DNA of 64,000 nucleotides from Chondrilla cf. caribensis (GCA_964020155.1 OZ026557.1:1207501-1271500); one strand, 5' to 3'; positions 23,905 to 36,511 are shown, counted from the first letter of the stretch. The notes: a model not told the origin generated them from the sequence alone. Translations and numbers: made by a program.

Positions 23905-24275
23905 CCTCTAACCACAGACTCTGTAAAATACACCGCGGCCGGCGGAGTCCCGGCATGCAACGACCAAGCCTCACGCCATTCCATCCTCTATCAATACACG
24001 GCGTTCCACGGTTCTGGATAGATGTTAAAGCAAGCGACACGAAGAGTCTCTAATGCACACTATCTTGTCGAGAAGCGTTCGCTGAAGGGACGAAATGGTA
24101 TGGGAGATCAGGCGGGTTGCCCTGTTGCACACAGTGAGTAAAACCCTGATGTTAATTGAAGGCGTGGTTAATTGAATAGCATAGTGTTCAGGGGTATTCC
24201 CCTTAGTCTATTCCCCTTGTATTCATGAGTCGAACGTATCATGTTATGTGGCCTGTTGTGTAGGAGGTGTATGCC
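23905..24275 (+). promoter_or_regulatory. Class I promoter block of gene D with a kB-like palindrome
   Basis: GGCGTGGTTAATTGAATAGC occurs at 24161-24180 and GGGGTATTCCCC at 24191-24202, 74 bp before the ATG. It has the same order and near-identical wording as the block before gene C. Confidence 0.55.
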
Positions 24276-25517
24276 ATGAACGAAGAATTAAATACAGGTG
24301 GTGAGTGCACGCGGGTTTAGAACACATGAAGTATATCAATATCAATTAATATGCTATTAAAGTGCATCATACCGGAAGGTGCTAGGACACAGAATGGTCC
24401 AAAGTAGCTAGCACTATGGCACTATGCCCTACACATCACAAGGCAAATGGCGAAACGTGCAAACGTAGATATAATGAAATAATAGAACAAAAAGATAGTC
24501 AATGCAGGTTCTACATATTATGACTCAAAACGAGTACCCCATGTAACAGCTAATGCAACACAAAATACTTTGGCTGGAACATGCTAAGGAAAGAATAATA
24601 GCAGTCTGTTTCTGTACATTTGTCCCTACATTCATGTTTTGAACCCTGAGTTCATTGATTAGGGCTGCTGGAAGTGGTCCCAGGCAGGACACTGCATTAG
24701 CCAGTGGCAGGCATCTTCAATTTCTCCACTCTGACACTCTTTGCATACTCTTTGTTCTCTTTTCACACCTTTCCACTTCCCAACTTTGACCTGGAATGCT
24801 GCTGTTCCTTCTCTTAACTTCATCACTATATACAACAAGCAAGCATTATCTACCAAACTCATTGAGGCTAACTTGAGTACAGTACTACTAGTATAACTTT
24901 CTAGAAGTGTGTCTCTTGGCTGATTTCCGAAATTTGCTATGTCTGTTCCTTCACTAGATGATGCTATATTGGACACTAAGCCTTCTGTGAGTGAACTGAT
25001 CACTCGGGTAGGAGGGCACATCTTCCACAAGTGGAAGGAGTTTGGAGATCATCTCCACATTCAGCCTAGTCTGATAGAGGCTGTACATAAGGAAGAGCTA
25101 GGTAGATGTGAGAGTGCATTTAGATCTTTGTGTTCAAAGTGGTTAGAGGAAGACAGCAACCCACTCACAGGAGACAGACCGAGAACATGGAGGACTGTAC
25201 TGGATGCAGTTGGAAAGTGCAGGGAGGTCGGTGCTGCAGAAGATCTAAAAATAAGCTTACTATCAAGGTCTTCGGAATCTACTTCACTCATGCGTCATTC
25301 TTATAGTTTCCCTTCCAGATTGCGAACTGTATGTGCACGCCTATTGATATGGATGGCACATTCACTCAAGAGATTATTGAGATCATGTTTAATTTATACA
25401 TTGACACAGTTGGCTCATTTCCTGGTCATTACAGCAAAAGGACTATTATTGACTATTTTTTTAGTTGCCTTAATTGTTTGCGTATTTTGGCTCAATCCTG
25501 AAAAACATCCTTATTAA
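24276..25517 (+). CDS. Gene D: Death domain with hydrophobic 11-residue-repeat tail, no ATPase
   Basis: Exon 1 is 24276-24300 (MNEELNTG, donor GTGAGT) and joins in phase 1 to 24957-25517. An in-frame ATG at 24939 gives an alternative start (MSVPSL). The Death domain (about residues 10-100) is class I and intact, with HKWKEFGDHL and RTWRTVLDAV. Instead of the TM-NB-ARC exon, the same exon runs on through a basic hydrophobic tail with an 11-residue period (RLLIWMAHSLK, RLLRSCLIYTL, TQLAHFLVITA, KGLLLTIFLVA) and stops at 25517. The tail probably binds or spans a membrane, which would make this a tethered Death domain able to assist or compete with the receptor genes. An acceptor-like TTCCCTTCCAG at about 25308-25318 means that a spliced form cannot be excluded. 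Confidence 0.65.
24659..24850 (-). pseudogene. Fragment of a non-LTR retrotransposon reverse transcriptase C-terminus
   Basis: The - strand reads ...GKWKGVKREQRVCKEC... then a short spacer, ...EDACHWLMQCPAW. This is the C-x2-C ... H-x4-C arrangement typical of the region after the reverse transcriptase in LINE-type elements. It lies antisense in the intron of gene D. The same fragment recurs at about 63885-64000. Confidence 0.6.
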
Positions 25518-26299
25518 GTTTAGATCGATCATGATATTATAATATTCCTGTAGTATCACATATTTATATTTATCTCATAGTCTTGTATTTCTCAGTTAAG
25601 TTTCACCACTTTCAATGTTTTTTTTTGTGGTACAGCGTCATTACGCTGGGTACCACCAAAAATTGATCATCAAGATCATCTTCTCACCAATTTTCCATCT
25701 TGAATTTTCCATCAAACTACTTTTTAGTCGAATGGAAATGAATTGACAACATGAGGGCTTAAGTATAACGAGCATTGTCTGTCATTCGCGTTCATGATAT
25801 ATTGTTGCTACTGAGGAAGGCGAATTCTTGCAGGAAAATGCAGCCAAAAATTGACCCTGGGTTTATAAATTGACGCTGTTCAAATATTTTCATGACATAC
25901 CGGCCCTATACTATGATCTTACGGCTCGATGACTTCACATACAGCGGCTACCGGCTTCTCTCAAAAACACAAACGTCTGAGACACACCCCACTATAAATG
26001 AAGGGCATGGTCCAAATAATACACAGTCGTCCAGGGAGTTCCCCATTATCAACTGTTGACTTTCCTGTAAGCTATTGGACATACATGACAGCTATATAGC
26101 AAAGAAGCTAGTAAGTACAAGATGATCAAGACTACAGTGTGTGTAGATAGGGCAATAAACAGTATAAATGCAGTGTATGGTGTGTTCAAGTATGTGATTA
26201 TAGTCGTGAATACTATAGGTTCACCCTAAGCGTAGCTATAGCTTAGCTAGTTGATGTTCACTGCAAAATCTTCACTTCCTTTGTATTAGGTGTAATCTC
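25518..26299. other. Intergenic between D and a dead unit, with a kB-type site
   Basis: No exon is seen. GGGAGTTCCCC at 26034-26044 fits the kB consensus and follows AAGGGCATGGTCC (about 26001), a decayed version of the GGCGTGG element. So a degraded class I promoter seems to be present before the fossil Death-domain exon. Confidence 0.45.
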
Positions 26300-26533
26300 C
26301 CTATATTGGGCACTGAGCCTTCAGTGAGTGAACTGATCACTCGGGTAGAAGGGCACATCTTCCACAAGTGGAAGGAGTTTGGAGATCATCTCCACATTCT
26401 AGCCTAGTCTGATAGAGGTTGTACATAAGGAAGAGCTAGGTAGATGTGAGAGTGCATTTAGATCTTTGTGTTCCAAGTGGTTGAAGGAAGACGACAACCC
26501 ACTCACAGGAGACACTATTTGGACTACCTGTAA
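26300..26533 (+). pseudogene. Deletion fossil: Death-domain exon fused to the last codons of the large exon
   Basis: 26300-26513 is a class I Death-domain exon with a degraded acceptor side and a 2 bp insertion (CATTCTAGCC for CATTCAGCC). At the point where other copies read GGAGACAGACCGAG, this copy jumps to ACTATTTGGACTACCTGTAA, the last codons and stop of a B/C/J/K gene. The 3' flank that follows (26534 onward) is the normal flank. Some 3.5 kb containing the whole ATPase exon has been deleted through a tiny shared GAC/ACAC sequence. Confidence 0.85.
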
Positions 26534-26994
26534 TCCATGTATACGTATATGGACGTACACACATAATAATACTCGGTGTATATATATATATATATGCTGA
26601 TATAATAGTATGTAGTATGGTCTTTACTTATTTGATATGTATGGTCTTATCTTTTGCACGTAGACTCACGCATCCTTGGTTTTCATTTTTTGCATTATTA
26701 TTACAATCTTGTTGATATGTATTACTATTGAGTTATTGAAGAAAATTTTATGTAGCAAAATATTTCAATAAATAATTAATAATATTATAAGTTGAACATG
26801 ACTTATCAAACCACATTAACTCTCATCACACTGGATCAGGTGAAAAATTAAAATCAAAAACAAAATCCAACACAATACATATGCACGCATAATATAGCTA
26901 ACCCGGGATACAGGAATGTATTTCTTATCAATTGCAACGTGTACAGTACATGTTCAAACAGACATGGGTAGAGTTAATTATGAATATATAGCAC
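26534..26994. other. 3' flank of the deleted unit
   Basis: It is collinear with the other 3' flanks (TA tract at about 26576-26597, then the CTTATCTTTTGCACGTAGAC motif). No gene is seen. Confidence 0.6.
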
Positions 26995-27383
26995 ATCTAA
27001 CCACAGACTCTGTAAAATACACCGCGGCCGGCGGAGTCCCGGCATGCAACGGCCAAGTATCACGCCATTCCATCCTCTATCAATACATGGCGTTCCACGG
27101 TTCTGGATAGATGTTAAAGCAAGCGACGTGAAGAGTCTCTAATGCACACTATCTTGTCGAGAAACGTTCACTGAAAAGAGACGAATTCATTTAGGAGATC
27201 AAGGTCGCCCTGTTCACAGTGGAAGTAAAACCCCATTGTTAATTGAAGGCGTGGTTAATTGAATAGTTGAGTGTTCAGGGGTATTCCCCTTAACCCATGT
27301 GCTGTATTATGTTGGAATCGTATTACATACCATAGACGAACGTATTATGATAGCCGTTGCCAGTCGTGTAGTAGTTGAGCACC
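26995..27383 (+). promoter_or_regulatory. Class I promoter block with a kB-like palindrome
   Basis: AATTGAAGGCGTGGTTAATT occurs from 27241 and GGGGTATTCCCC at 27278-27289, 95 bp before the ATG at 27384. Confidence 0.55.
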
Positions 27384-27680
27384 ATGAGCGAAGGATTTAA
27401 TGCAGCTGGTGAGTATATACACACAGGCTTAGACTATATGGAGTATACACTGAACATGCATTATCTACCATGGCCACACCATATATAGACCCTATGGCCA
27501 CACTCATTGAGGCTAACTGTAGCCATACACACTAGTATACTATAGTATAGCTATCCAGAAGTGTGTCTTCTGGTTATATTTCTACGATAAATAGTATCCT
27601 GTACTTTCACTAGATGATGCTATATTGGACACTAAGCCTTCAGTGAGTGAACTGATCACTCAGATAGAAGGACACATCCT
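27384..27680 (+). pseudogene. Exon 1 plus Death-domain exon cut by a foldback element
   Basis: Exon 1 (27384-27408, MSEGFNAA, donor GTGAGT) is intact. The next exon starts at 27614 with the usual ATGATGCTATATTGG but matches the family only to about 27680 and is then replaced by the inverted-repeat element. The Death domain is cut after about 22 codons. The promoter and exon 1 could still be used by gene E by skipping this remnant, because the phases agree. Confidence 0.7.
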
Positions 27681-27689
27681 TTATGGTTT

Positions 27690-28370
27690 GCGCATGACCC
27701 AGCCCCTATAGTCTGGCATAGCCGACCCTTGATCCGCCATTTTATTTTGTTGGGACGGAGAAAGGGTCTGGTCTGGTCTGGTCTGGAACATATTTCTGTA
27801 CCACGTTGCAGGATTTTGTGCGCCCAACCAGATTGCAGAACGCCTTTTAGACGCATAATAGCTTGAACAACTAATAGTGGCTCATTTCCAGTATAGAAGT
27901 GTAGTTTGACCATAGACACTCTAAACTACATAGTTCAGAGTGTTTATGGTTTGACTATCGTTGACTTTTTAAATCCATGAAAGCCACCCACTTATGTAAA
28001 TTTTGTCAGCGCTATCTATCTCTCCATGTCGAATTGGGGGTAGCGGTCTGCCTTTTTGCGACAAATCTCAAAACGTATGGCTGTTTGCTTCATAATTCAA
28101 TTTTTTCTGTATTTTGGAATATTACTGGGCAAAGTCAACAGGACTCTGCCGAAGATAACGCATCCTTCTCCAATGTTGTGCATGGGTGAAAATACTCCCT
28201 TAGAATATACAATAATGTACGATATAATTACGATTTGTCATCGTCGACTCCGCCTCCCGGTACAGAAATAGGTTCCAGACCAGACCAGACCCTTTCCTCT
28301 TTTTCTCCGCCCCAACAAAATAAAATGGCAGATCAAGGGTAAGCTACACCAGACTAGCCCCATACTACGT
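27690..28370. mobile_element. Foldback/MITE element with about 100 bp inverted ends
   Basis: The left arm (about 27697-27800) contains ACCCTTGATCCGCCATTTTA and GGTCTGGTCTGGTCTGG. The right arm (about 28255-28368) contains its complement (AAAATGGCAGATCAAGGGTA and CCAGACCAGACCAGACC). The inner part carries a second small palindrome (27911-27951) that shares CATAGACACTCTAAACTA with the palindrome at 36648-36716. No coding gene was recognised inside. Exact ends and target duplication were not resolved. Confidence 0.75.
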
Positions 28371-28627
28371 ACTCGTCAACAACTAGTTCTCATAGTTTTT
28401 TTTCTGATCGATTTTTTCAGTGTAAATTGCAACAGAATTCAAAGTACAGTACTGGACCAGGTATATTCCTAGCTTGTCTCCTATATCCATAAGGTACGTG
28501 CACCGTTAAGTTCCTTGTCAGCTCAATTTTATGATCTAAACTAGTGTTCCCAAACCCTTAGCATCCGCTGGAGTTGCTAACCAAGCTAAGAGACAAATTT
28601 ACCAACTTGTGAAGTTGGTGAAGTTTT

Positions 28628-28852
28628 ATGGCTTCGCCACAGCAAAGCTCGGAGAAACCTGAACCAATGAAGAGTAGACAAGGTGACTTTTCGCATGCTC
28701 ACGTTTGATTCAAACCGCCTCCAACTGACCGTGTGATACTACGGATGACTGCCTGTTTTGTTGCTCCCTGCTGATTTTTGTCATTATTTACCTCTTTAGA
28801 CCCTGAATCTGAATCAAAATGTTGTCCTTTCGCTCAAGGTTTGTGTACATGT

Positions 28853-28922
<70 letters not shown>

Positions 28923-31900
28923 ACAGCCGCACACATGCATACACAAATTAAATGCCACCTCCTTTTCACCTCATTAGATGCATTTCCATCTGATGCTGCT
29001 CTGATAGCAATCAAGACTAAAATTTCAAATTGGACAGGTCTAGCTATCGCACTTGGTGTGGACTCCCCTTTCGTCACACAATGCGATACTGACTACAAGG
29101 ACCCCACATTAGCCTACATGTGTGCTATGACAGTGTGGAGGAACGGGGATCGTGGTACCTGGAAGCATCTTCTTGAAGCAATTAAAGAGGATGAAGGGCC
29201 ACTTGTGTCCGAGGACATTGAAGCACAGGCCAAAAAGAGGGATGACTGGACTTTACTGAAGGCACCAGCTTCCAACCCAACAGCACTGGTGAGGAAAATT
29301 GAGGAGGTGTGTATTGTTTGCCTAGCCTGATCTTGCTCTGCCCATAAAACTTATTTCCCCCAGTAGCTGTCTGTGTGACTCTTGCACAATCGATTGAGGT
29401 GTTGAAAATTGAATGCTACAAACTCCACTGTAGTATGGTCCCTTGAGCAAACTTTGGGCTAACATATCATACACATGTATGTAGCTGATCAGGACAGTTA
29501 TTCCTTGTGTACTTGCTCTAAAGTAACTAACTGGTTTCATGAATACCCCCCACATCATTGCTACGGTTTGAGTTAAAAACCTCATGCAGGTGCCACCCCA
29601 CCCCACCCACTATTGAATTACTTGAATCTCTATTTCAGGTTCAAAAGAACCTTTGCTGTAGACATTACTTCCAGCGAAGCATGTAGATATTTACCAGCTA
29701 GTCTCTAATTGTGTCCAGTTTCTTAGTTGAATGTTACACGTTCCTCTCGCTCATCATCTTTTGTAGACGAATATGGCAGGGAAGGTAGAACAACAGGAGA
29801 AGGACCCAAAAATGGAGGCTGAGGGATCAAATAGCTTTCTTGGTACATTTATACTCTGTTCCTACAGTATAACAGACATCGTTGTTGTTGCGAAGGATGA
29901 CCGTTCAATAGGATGATAGTCCAATGAGGTGACATCCCAATGTGATGGTGATACAATGCAATGGTAGTCTAATATGATGATAGTCCAATATTTGTGATAT
30001 GAAGACTATCAATTTGCATCACGTCTAATAGATGACTCAGTTGATAGAGTGGGAGTGGTTCCTAGTTTGGCTGACTTAATTACTTCCAGTGATGAAGCAA
30101 TTAATCAATCAGCTGATTCTGGGGTCATTGACAAAGAAGGACTCTTCCAGATAGCAACCTATACTGAATAAGTGTTCAAGACTGACACAGTAATCATTGT
30201 CTGATGGTTTAGTGTTGCTTGCTGTGTCTCATGACTGTGATAGTTAAGGTGTTCGTCACACTTACACAAAATTGAAGTTTTGATAATTATCGAGCATTAG
30301 CAAGGTTATGGTTTCCGTCGTATGGACAGTCTGATTGAGGTCGCCCACGTTCCTAATTGGTTGGAGGTGTCTCATTGAAATTTTTGTGATCATTTCAGTC
30401 CAATTTGTCGAATTCAGATTGGGCGCAGTATACATCTATGAGGTCACAGCGGCGATTCGTGCCTTACGTTGGATAGGTGCAACGGTGAGGTATCGGACTG
30501 AGGTGATCATTAAAGTCTAGCTCCCTTACTCGATGTGCCACCACGGCTGAAAGAGTTTCCTTTCGTCAAGTGCCCCTGGATCCGGATTTCGTCTCAGGAG
30601 AACTTTCAATGGCTTCGTATCACAAGAACAATGTCTACAATTTTCCCATGGAACAGATTTTCCGATTAATATTTTGTAAATTCGGCGATTTGTAGTCTTT
30701 GTTGGGAACATCGAAATGCACAGCCATTGTGATGTTGGCAGACATTAATGACTATAATTAGTAATTATACATAATGGTGTTGGAAAGATGGCCTTACATT
30801 CGAAATGCCTTGTGAACATTTTCTTATTGATGTTGATCCGTTTTTCTCCTTTCTCAATTGAAAAATGGTAACGTTCAGATGAATTGTCTTATATTGCTAA
30901 TAACTACTTTAAACCGTGAGATAGGGGTTGCATCATTGTTATCAAATAGACAACAATGCATACGAAAGTTTAGGATAATGGAAATGAAAAAAACATGAGA
31001 AAGAGGATCCTGGAACTCTCAAGGTTAAAACTCGTAAGAAGCATTACATTGCTTGGCAAGGATGGTACAGGTGGACACAGACTTAATACAAATTAAAGGT
31101 AGGATGTATAAGTGTTGATTACAAATATGGAGCTATGTCGTAATAATATATAGGCAAAACTCATCCAGAACAAAATTAGGGCCAAGATGGATTATTTCGG
31201 GCATCAAAAATCCTCTTGCTACTTTCGATAACTTTATTTGCGACTTGATCGAGCATGGCTCGTGCAGCAAATTTTGTGATGGTGGATGTTGTAGAAGGCA
31301 GATCAGATTTGTAGTGGCTGAGGCATCCTATCTCAGTGGGATGTAAGGTGGCATTGAATCCTTGGAGGTGCAGGTCACTGATGAGTGTTGGTAGTTTGAT
31401 TGAGAAGATTTAAAGTGATGGGCAGCTTGGATGCTGTCTTCACTGTTTACACACTCACATGCACTCACATGCACACACACGCACACAGGCACGCACGCAC
31501 GCATGCACACACACATACATACATACAAAGACAGACATACGCACGCATGCAGACACATGCACAAATTTGGATTTGTTTATTTTGATTAGATTTCAACTGT
31601 ACTTACCAATAACTGTATTTTGTCTCTTCTCACAGTCCTCCCAGTCATGCTGGTAGTGGTGGGTGTACTATTGTTTTTGTACACGTTCGGATACCACTTT
31701 CCTAGTCAGGCTCAGTTGGAGAAAACGGGACTTCCTCCCGAACCGGAGGTGTTTGTCAACAGAGAACAAGAGCAGTTTGACATCATCAACTCCTTCACAA
31801 CCAGTGGGCCTAACCACTCTCGTATAGTCACTGTAACAGGAGCTCCCGGTCATGGTAAGAGTGCACTAGCCACTGTGTGTGGGTACACACTGCACGACAT

Positions 31901-34856
31901 GGGGTTACGAGTCAGACACATTGATCTGGAAGGTGTGTGCACGATTGAAGACTTCATTGATGGCATTCTAGACACTCTCTCCTCCGGAACTAACCAGAAG
32001 CGTCCCACCCGAATTAACCTAATGCAGAGAGTGAAAAAAGTGGTTAATCCAGTCATCCTGATACTGGACAATGCTGATTGCTTCACTCTGACGGAATCAC
32101 AAAGAGAAAACTTTGCACCTGTGATAAACGGTGTTGTGCGTAATTCGAATGGGTCTGTCAAGATTATCATCACAACACAGTACAAGGTGTTATTCAAGGA
32201 TCGTGGACTGCAGGTTGCAATTCAGAACCTAACACTACAGCACTCCTTACAGCTAGTTACTCGTCATAACCCAAACATATCACCAGAGGAAGCACTACCT
32301 CTGGTCTTGTATACAGACGGTATACCGTTAGCCCTCGAAATTCTTTCTCTCCTGCTACAGATTGAAGGCTTAACTGTTGGAGAGCTTTTAGAGAAACTAC
32401 CATCTGATCCATTGGAATCATTGAGTGAAGACAACATAGAGTATGGGATGAAGAGGATTTTCACAATTGCCACCAACTACCTCAGTGAAAACGATCGCAT
32501 GTGTTTTGTGTTGGCTTCACTCTTCCCTAGTTCATTCGCGGAACACACGGCTACCTCTGTACTGACACACTTTGTTAATGACACTGGATGTCTACGTCGG
32601 TTGCAGTCTCGTTCCTTGATCGAATACTCCTACCAGAATAGGGTGAAACGATACCATGTCCTGAGCCTACTCAAGCAACATGGGATTGACATTCGACCGA
32701 ACCACATTGACGTGACAGAGTTTCAGGTACACCTCACGTTGCACCACATGTCCCACCCTTTGCAAACACAAACACACCAACAATGGGTCCTTCAGGAACA
32801 CTTGAACACAGAGACACACACAGTACGGTACTTGATGGAGAATTTCAATCTAACGAGAAATTCCATAGCGACGGAGAGTGATGTGAGAATAGTGGTCCAC
32901 TTTGCCGTGGAATCGTTCGATCTGCTCCCGTTTCATCATCCCTTGCATGTGGTTGAAGCATTCTGGGTCAACATTCAGGACATGTGTCGTGAGACTATCC
33001 AACAAGTTGTTAGTACGGGAGAATGTCAGACTAACTTTCCCGACTGCCTCGAGTTTCACTTAAAAGTGGCACAAGTTTCATTCCACTCTAAGCGGACTCA
33101 TCTTCTCGAAGGAGCGGATTTTGAGAATCTGGGTGACCTACAGGTAGGATCACTGATAGAGGCTGGCTGTGTGGATGTGTCCACTGCAGTAAGACTGCTG
33201 GTATACACGGCCAAATATGTTCAGACACAGGGGAACACTACGGCTTACCAGGAACTACTGAGCACCATACAAACACTACAGAATCGAAGCATAACTCAGT
33301 CCGACTTGGAGCAAGTGGTGGAGTACGATATTGGGACCATATTGTATGAACTAGAGGAATACGATTTGGCTATCGAGTTCCTCAACGCCTGCTCCAATAC
33401 GAGCAAGCGATCTCAGGCTACCAAGCTCATAGTGGAGTCGTACAAGGAGACAGGCAGATGGGCTGACGCTGAGGATGTGACCACAAGGAATAAAGACCTC
33501 CTCTTTCAGCAAACAAAGGATCTTAATGCTCTGATTGGAGTTATCGGGGAGAGTAACTACAGTTCGCGTGAAATGTACAACAAAAACAACATGCACCAGG
33601 TTAACAGAACCGTGCCTCTAATTGTAATGTTCTTCACTGTATTCAAGCTACATGGTGAATCGATGATGGATCTAGTGGACATGATGCTGTCCTTAAATAC
33701 TTCTGTGCTTGCGGAAGAAGTGAACAAAGACTTACAAACGTTTACGCTAAACACAAAACAATTTGTGGACAATGTAACAGAGGCAGGAGTGAACTTGATG
33801 TCTCTTGTGGAGGAGCAGTGTACAGGGGAAGGTGACAGAGGTGCTACGGAAAACTGCATGACGGCTGTGAAGTTGTACGGCGATGTACAAAAGGTCAGAT
33901 TTCCACTAACGACACTCCTGGCACGGCTCTTACAAACGCATGTGAAGTGTATGCTGCAGTTGGATTTACAAACAAGTGAAGAGGTTCAACATTTGCTCTA
34001 TGAACGACACAACTGGTTTGTACCATACAAAGACATCCTTAATGCAACACGTGAGGGGCTAAAAGTTGAACAAGAGTTCATGGAAAGGGTTTTAAACGAA
34101 GTAAATCAATCCCAAAGCCAGGCTCTGAAAGAGGACCTGTTGTTACAGTTCAACATGGGACAGTTTATGGCACTGTTTTACACCAGGGTGGGGAAACTAG
34201 CACAGGCAAAGTTGATTGCTGACAATGCCCTTCACTTTCTTCCCAATGTTGAAATCGAGAGAAAAACACATCGTTACCTGCAGCTGCAGTTTCTGTTGGC
34301 CAGGATTCAGTATTCTCTTGGAAACTATTCTGTGGCATTGGAAATACTGAGAAATTGTTCCCTCACTATAGCAGTGTCAGATCTGAAACTACCTGTACTG
34401 GCTGACCCGGCAGGGAAGGAACTGATGAAGGCATATCACGACCTCATACCATCAGAACTACAAGTGGTATTTGATGTCATGACAGTTGTGAAGAGAACTG
34501 TCCTAGCAAGGATATCAGCCTTGAAGTACAACCGTAGTGAAGAGCTGGCATTGTTTATAGTACTCTGTGTGACACTCTATGTTGCTGTGGTGGGGACAGT
34601 TGTGAGCATCATTGATGGGCACTACTTCATATACCAGCTCTACACCTCAAGGAGCCCGCTGTACAAGATGTACATTACCACTCTGTACATGGGTATGTCG
34701 ATGGAGAGGCCATTTTTGTCCCTCCTCATATGGACTAGCCTAACACCACTGGTGAAATACGTCCTCTTCACAGTCAGTACTGCCGTGATAGGCAGTGTTA
34801 CATACTATGTACACTGGCATCTGTACTACATCTTGTACTATTTTAACTTTGTTTGA
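28628..34856 (+). CDS. Gene E: divergent Death-like domain - TM - NB-ARC-type ATPase - TPR-like - TM protein
   Basis: Candidate exons: 28628-28682 (MASPQQSSEKPEPMKSRQ, donor GTGACT, phase 1), 28978-29306, 29767-29842 and 31636-34856. This gives 1227 codons with the stop. The exon at 27384-27408 is an alternative exon 1 with the same phase. Exon 2 is a divergent Death-like domain (WTGLAIALGV and GTWKHLLEAI). Exon 3 is a short acidic linker. The last exon has a hydrophobic segment (about 154-172), P-loop GAPGHGKS (222-229), Walker B VILILDNAD, TTQY, GIPLA and VLS in place of MHD. TPR-like helices and two C-terminal hydrophobic segments with the DGHYFIYQLY motif follow. About 15 sequons follow the first TM. 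The body belongs with gene A, but its first 280 bp are nearly identical to B/C/J/K. The last exon is certain and the 5' exons less so. Confidence 0.75.
28856..28925. repeat. (CA)n microsatellite
   Basis: A pure CA run in the intron before the Death-like exon of gene E. Confidence 0.95.
29843..31635 (+). other. Last intron of gene E
   Basis: 1.8 kb between the donor GTACAT at 29843 and the acceptor TCACAG at 31635. It contains degenerate repeats of ATGATAGTCCAAT at about 29900-30000 and a CA/ACGC-rich stretch at 31445-31560. No further exon is needed by phase, and none was recognised. Confidence 0.55.
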
Positions 34857-35679
34857 GTAGCTGTACATTTAATACATTATTATATATTATGTGTTGTATA
34901 TAATATATTTGTAGGGTACGTATGTAGTCGTATACAAAATACTAATCTTATGTATAGGGCATGTATATATACAGATGATTGAGTGGCTGTGAATGATGAA
35001 TGACTCTCCAAATAATGCTTGACATCAACCTGTCCACTTGGCTGAGTGACAGTGAAATGTTAATTCCAGTGGCTAATAACTGCATACAATGTAACAGTCA
35101 TGTAATTAAGATATAATTAGTGCATGAGTCTGGCACAATACCTATATATACTGGGTCCAATTCTGCCAGTAATTAACACACATAGCTACAGCTGGGTGGA
35201 AGATAATGAAGATGAACTGTAAGTTCACACCATCAGAACTATGTATAAACAGTCCTCATGATCAATATCAGTACTTTAGTACATATAGTGGAAAATTTGT
35301 ACTCTTCATAGAAAATTCATTCCATCGTTACATACTTAATACTATGTATACGTAATAGTATGAATAGTTACACAGCTATATAATAATAATTATTATATAT
35401 ATATATATATATATATATGCACCTACCAGCCATCACTGGCCTATATAGTTAAATACATACCTATTGCTTAAAATTTCAGAGTACATATTTCATTCTTTTC
35501 AAGAATGAGTGAATGATGAGCTCGAGAATACATATTATATCTTATACATGCATTTGTACGTACATAAAATTAATGTAGTTGCATGTGTAGGTTGCACACA
35601 TCTAAAACACAAACAGGTGATTATAGAAATTAACGGTTTGCAAGCAAGCTGCAGATGAATGTGACATTGAACTACATGA

Positions 35680-35717
<38 letters not shown>

Positions 35718-36031
35718 ACTTACATCATTCAGCTTCAGGTCCAGGAATCCTAGCTGACTTGGCAGCACGGACAAAGATTCATACTTATAGGGAAATTGGG
35801 CAGACTCATATCTTTGTTCCTGTAGCAGTAGAAACCTCCGGAGCACTAGGGAAGCGATGCATTGAATTTCCTACACCAGCTAGCAGTACGCATCAGATCC
35901 TCATCACATGATCCTCTTGAATATTTGAAGCTTTGTCAGAAGATCAGTATATGTATCCAGAACTATAATTGTGCATCAATATTAGGCTGTTGCGCATCTT
36001 TTTGACTATTCATTTATTGATACATTTATTT

Positions 36032-36078
<47 letters not shown>

Positions 36079-36511
36079 TGTCACTTAACACATAAATGGT
36101 AAATATTAACTGCACTTCAAGTGGCGTGCATTCCAGGCTGGCAATTGCAAGAGGCGAACCCCATGCATTCAATATTCAATGCAATGATAAAAATACTAGC
36201 TATATAGCTAAAGTACCCCTGAAGTATTCACGTGCACGCTATCTCAGATTCGCAGGCTAAACTCGACGTAGTATCAACATTTGGTTTTAAATCTCTTGGC
36301 ATAGCGACAAAATTCCTATCGTTGCTGGTTACAAAGCTAGGTATATACGAGAACTGCGAGACGGCTTCAGTTATGTACGTACATTATGGCGAGTGAAACC
36401 CGTCTACTTGACACTATAATAAACTCAACATAATGGGCGTGTCCTGAGTTATATGTGTTACTCTTTATATGAGAGATTATTCGGATCTTCCGCGTAGCGC
36501 TAATCACGGTC
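34857..36511. other. Intergenic E-G, AT-rich with TA microsatellites
   Basis: (TA)n tracts lie at about 35393-35419, 35684-35714 and 36047-36075. ATAATGGGCGTGTCC at about 36431 resembles the GGCGTGG promoter element and lies 80 bp before the gene G ATG. No gene is seen. Confidence 0.5.

Noticed and set aside
28819..28838. ATG exon (MLSFRS) before the CA repeat as exon 1 of gene E
   Set aside because: Its donor would be phase 2, while the next exon needs phase 1; joining them gives an early stop.
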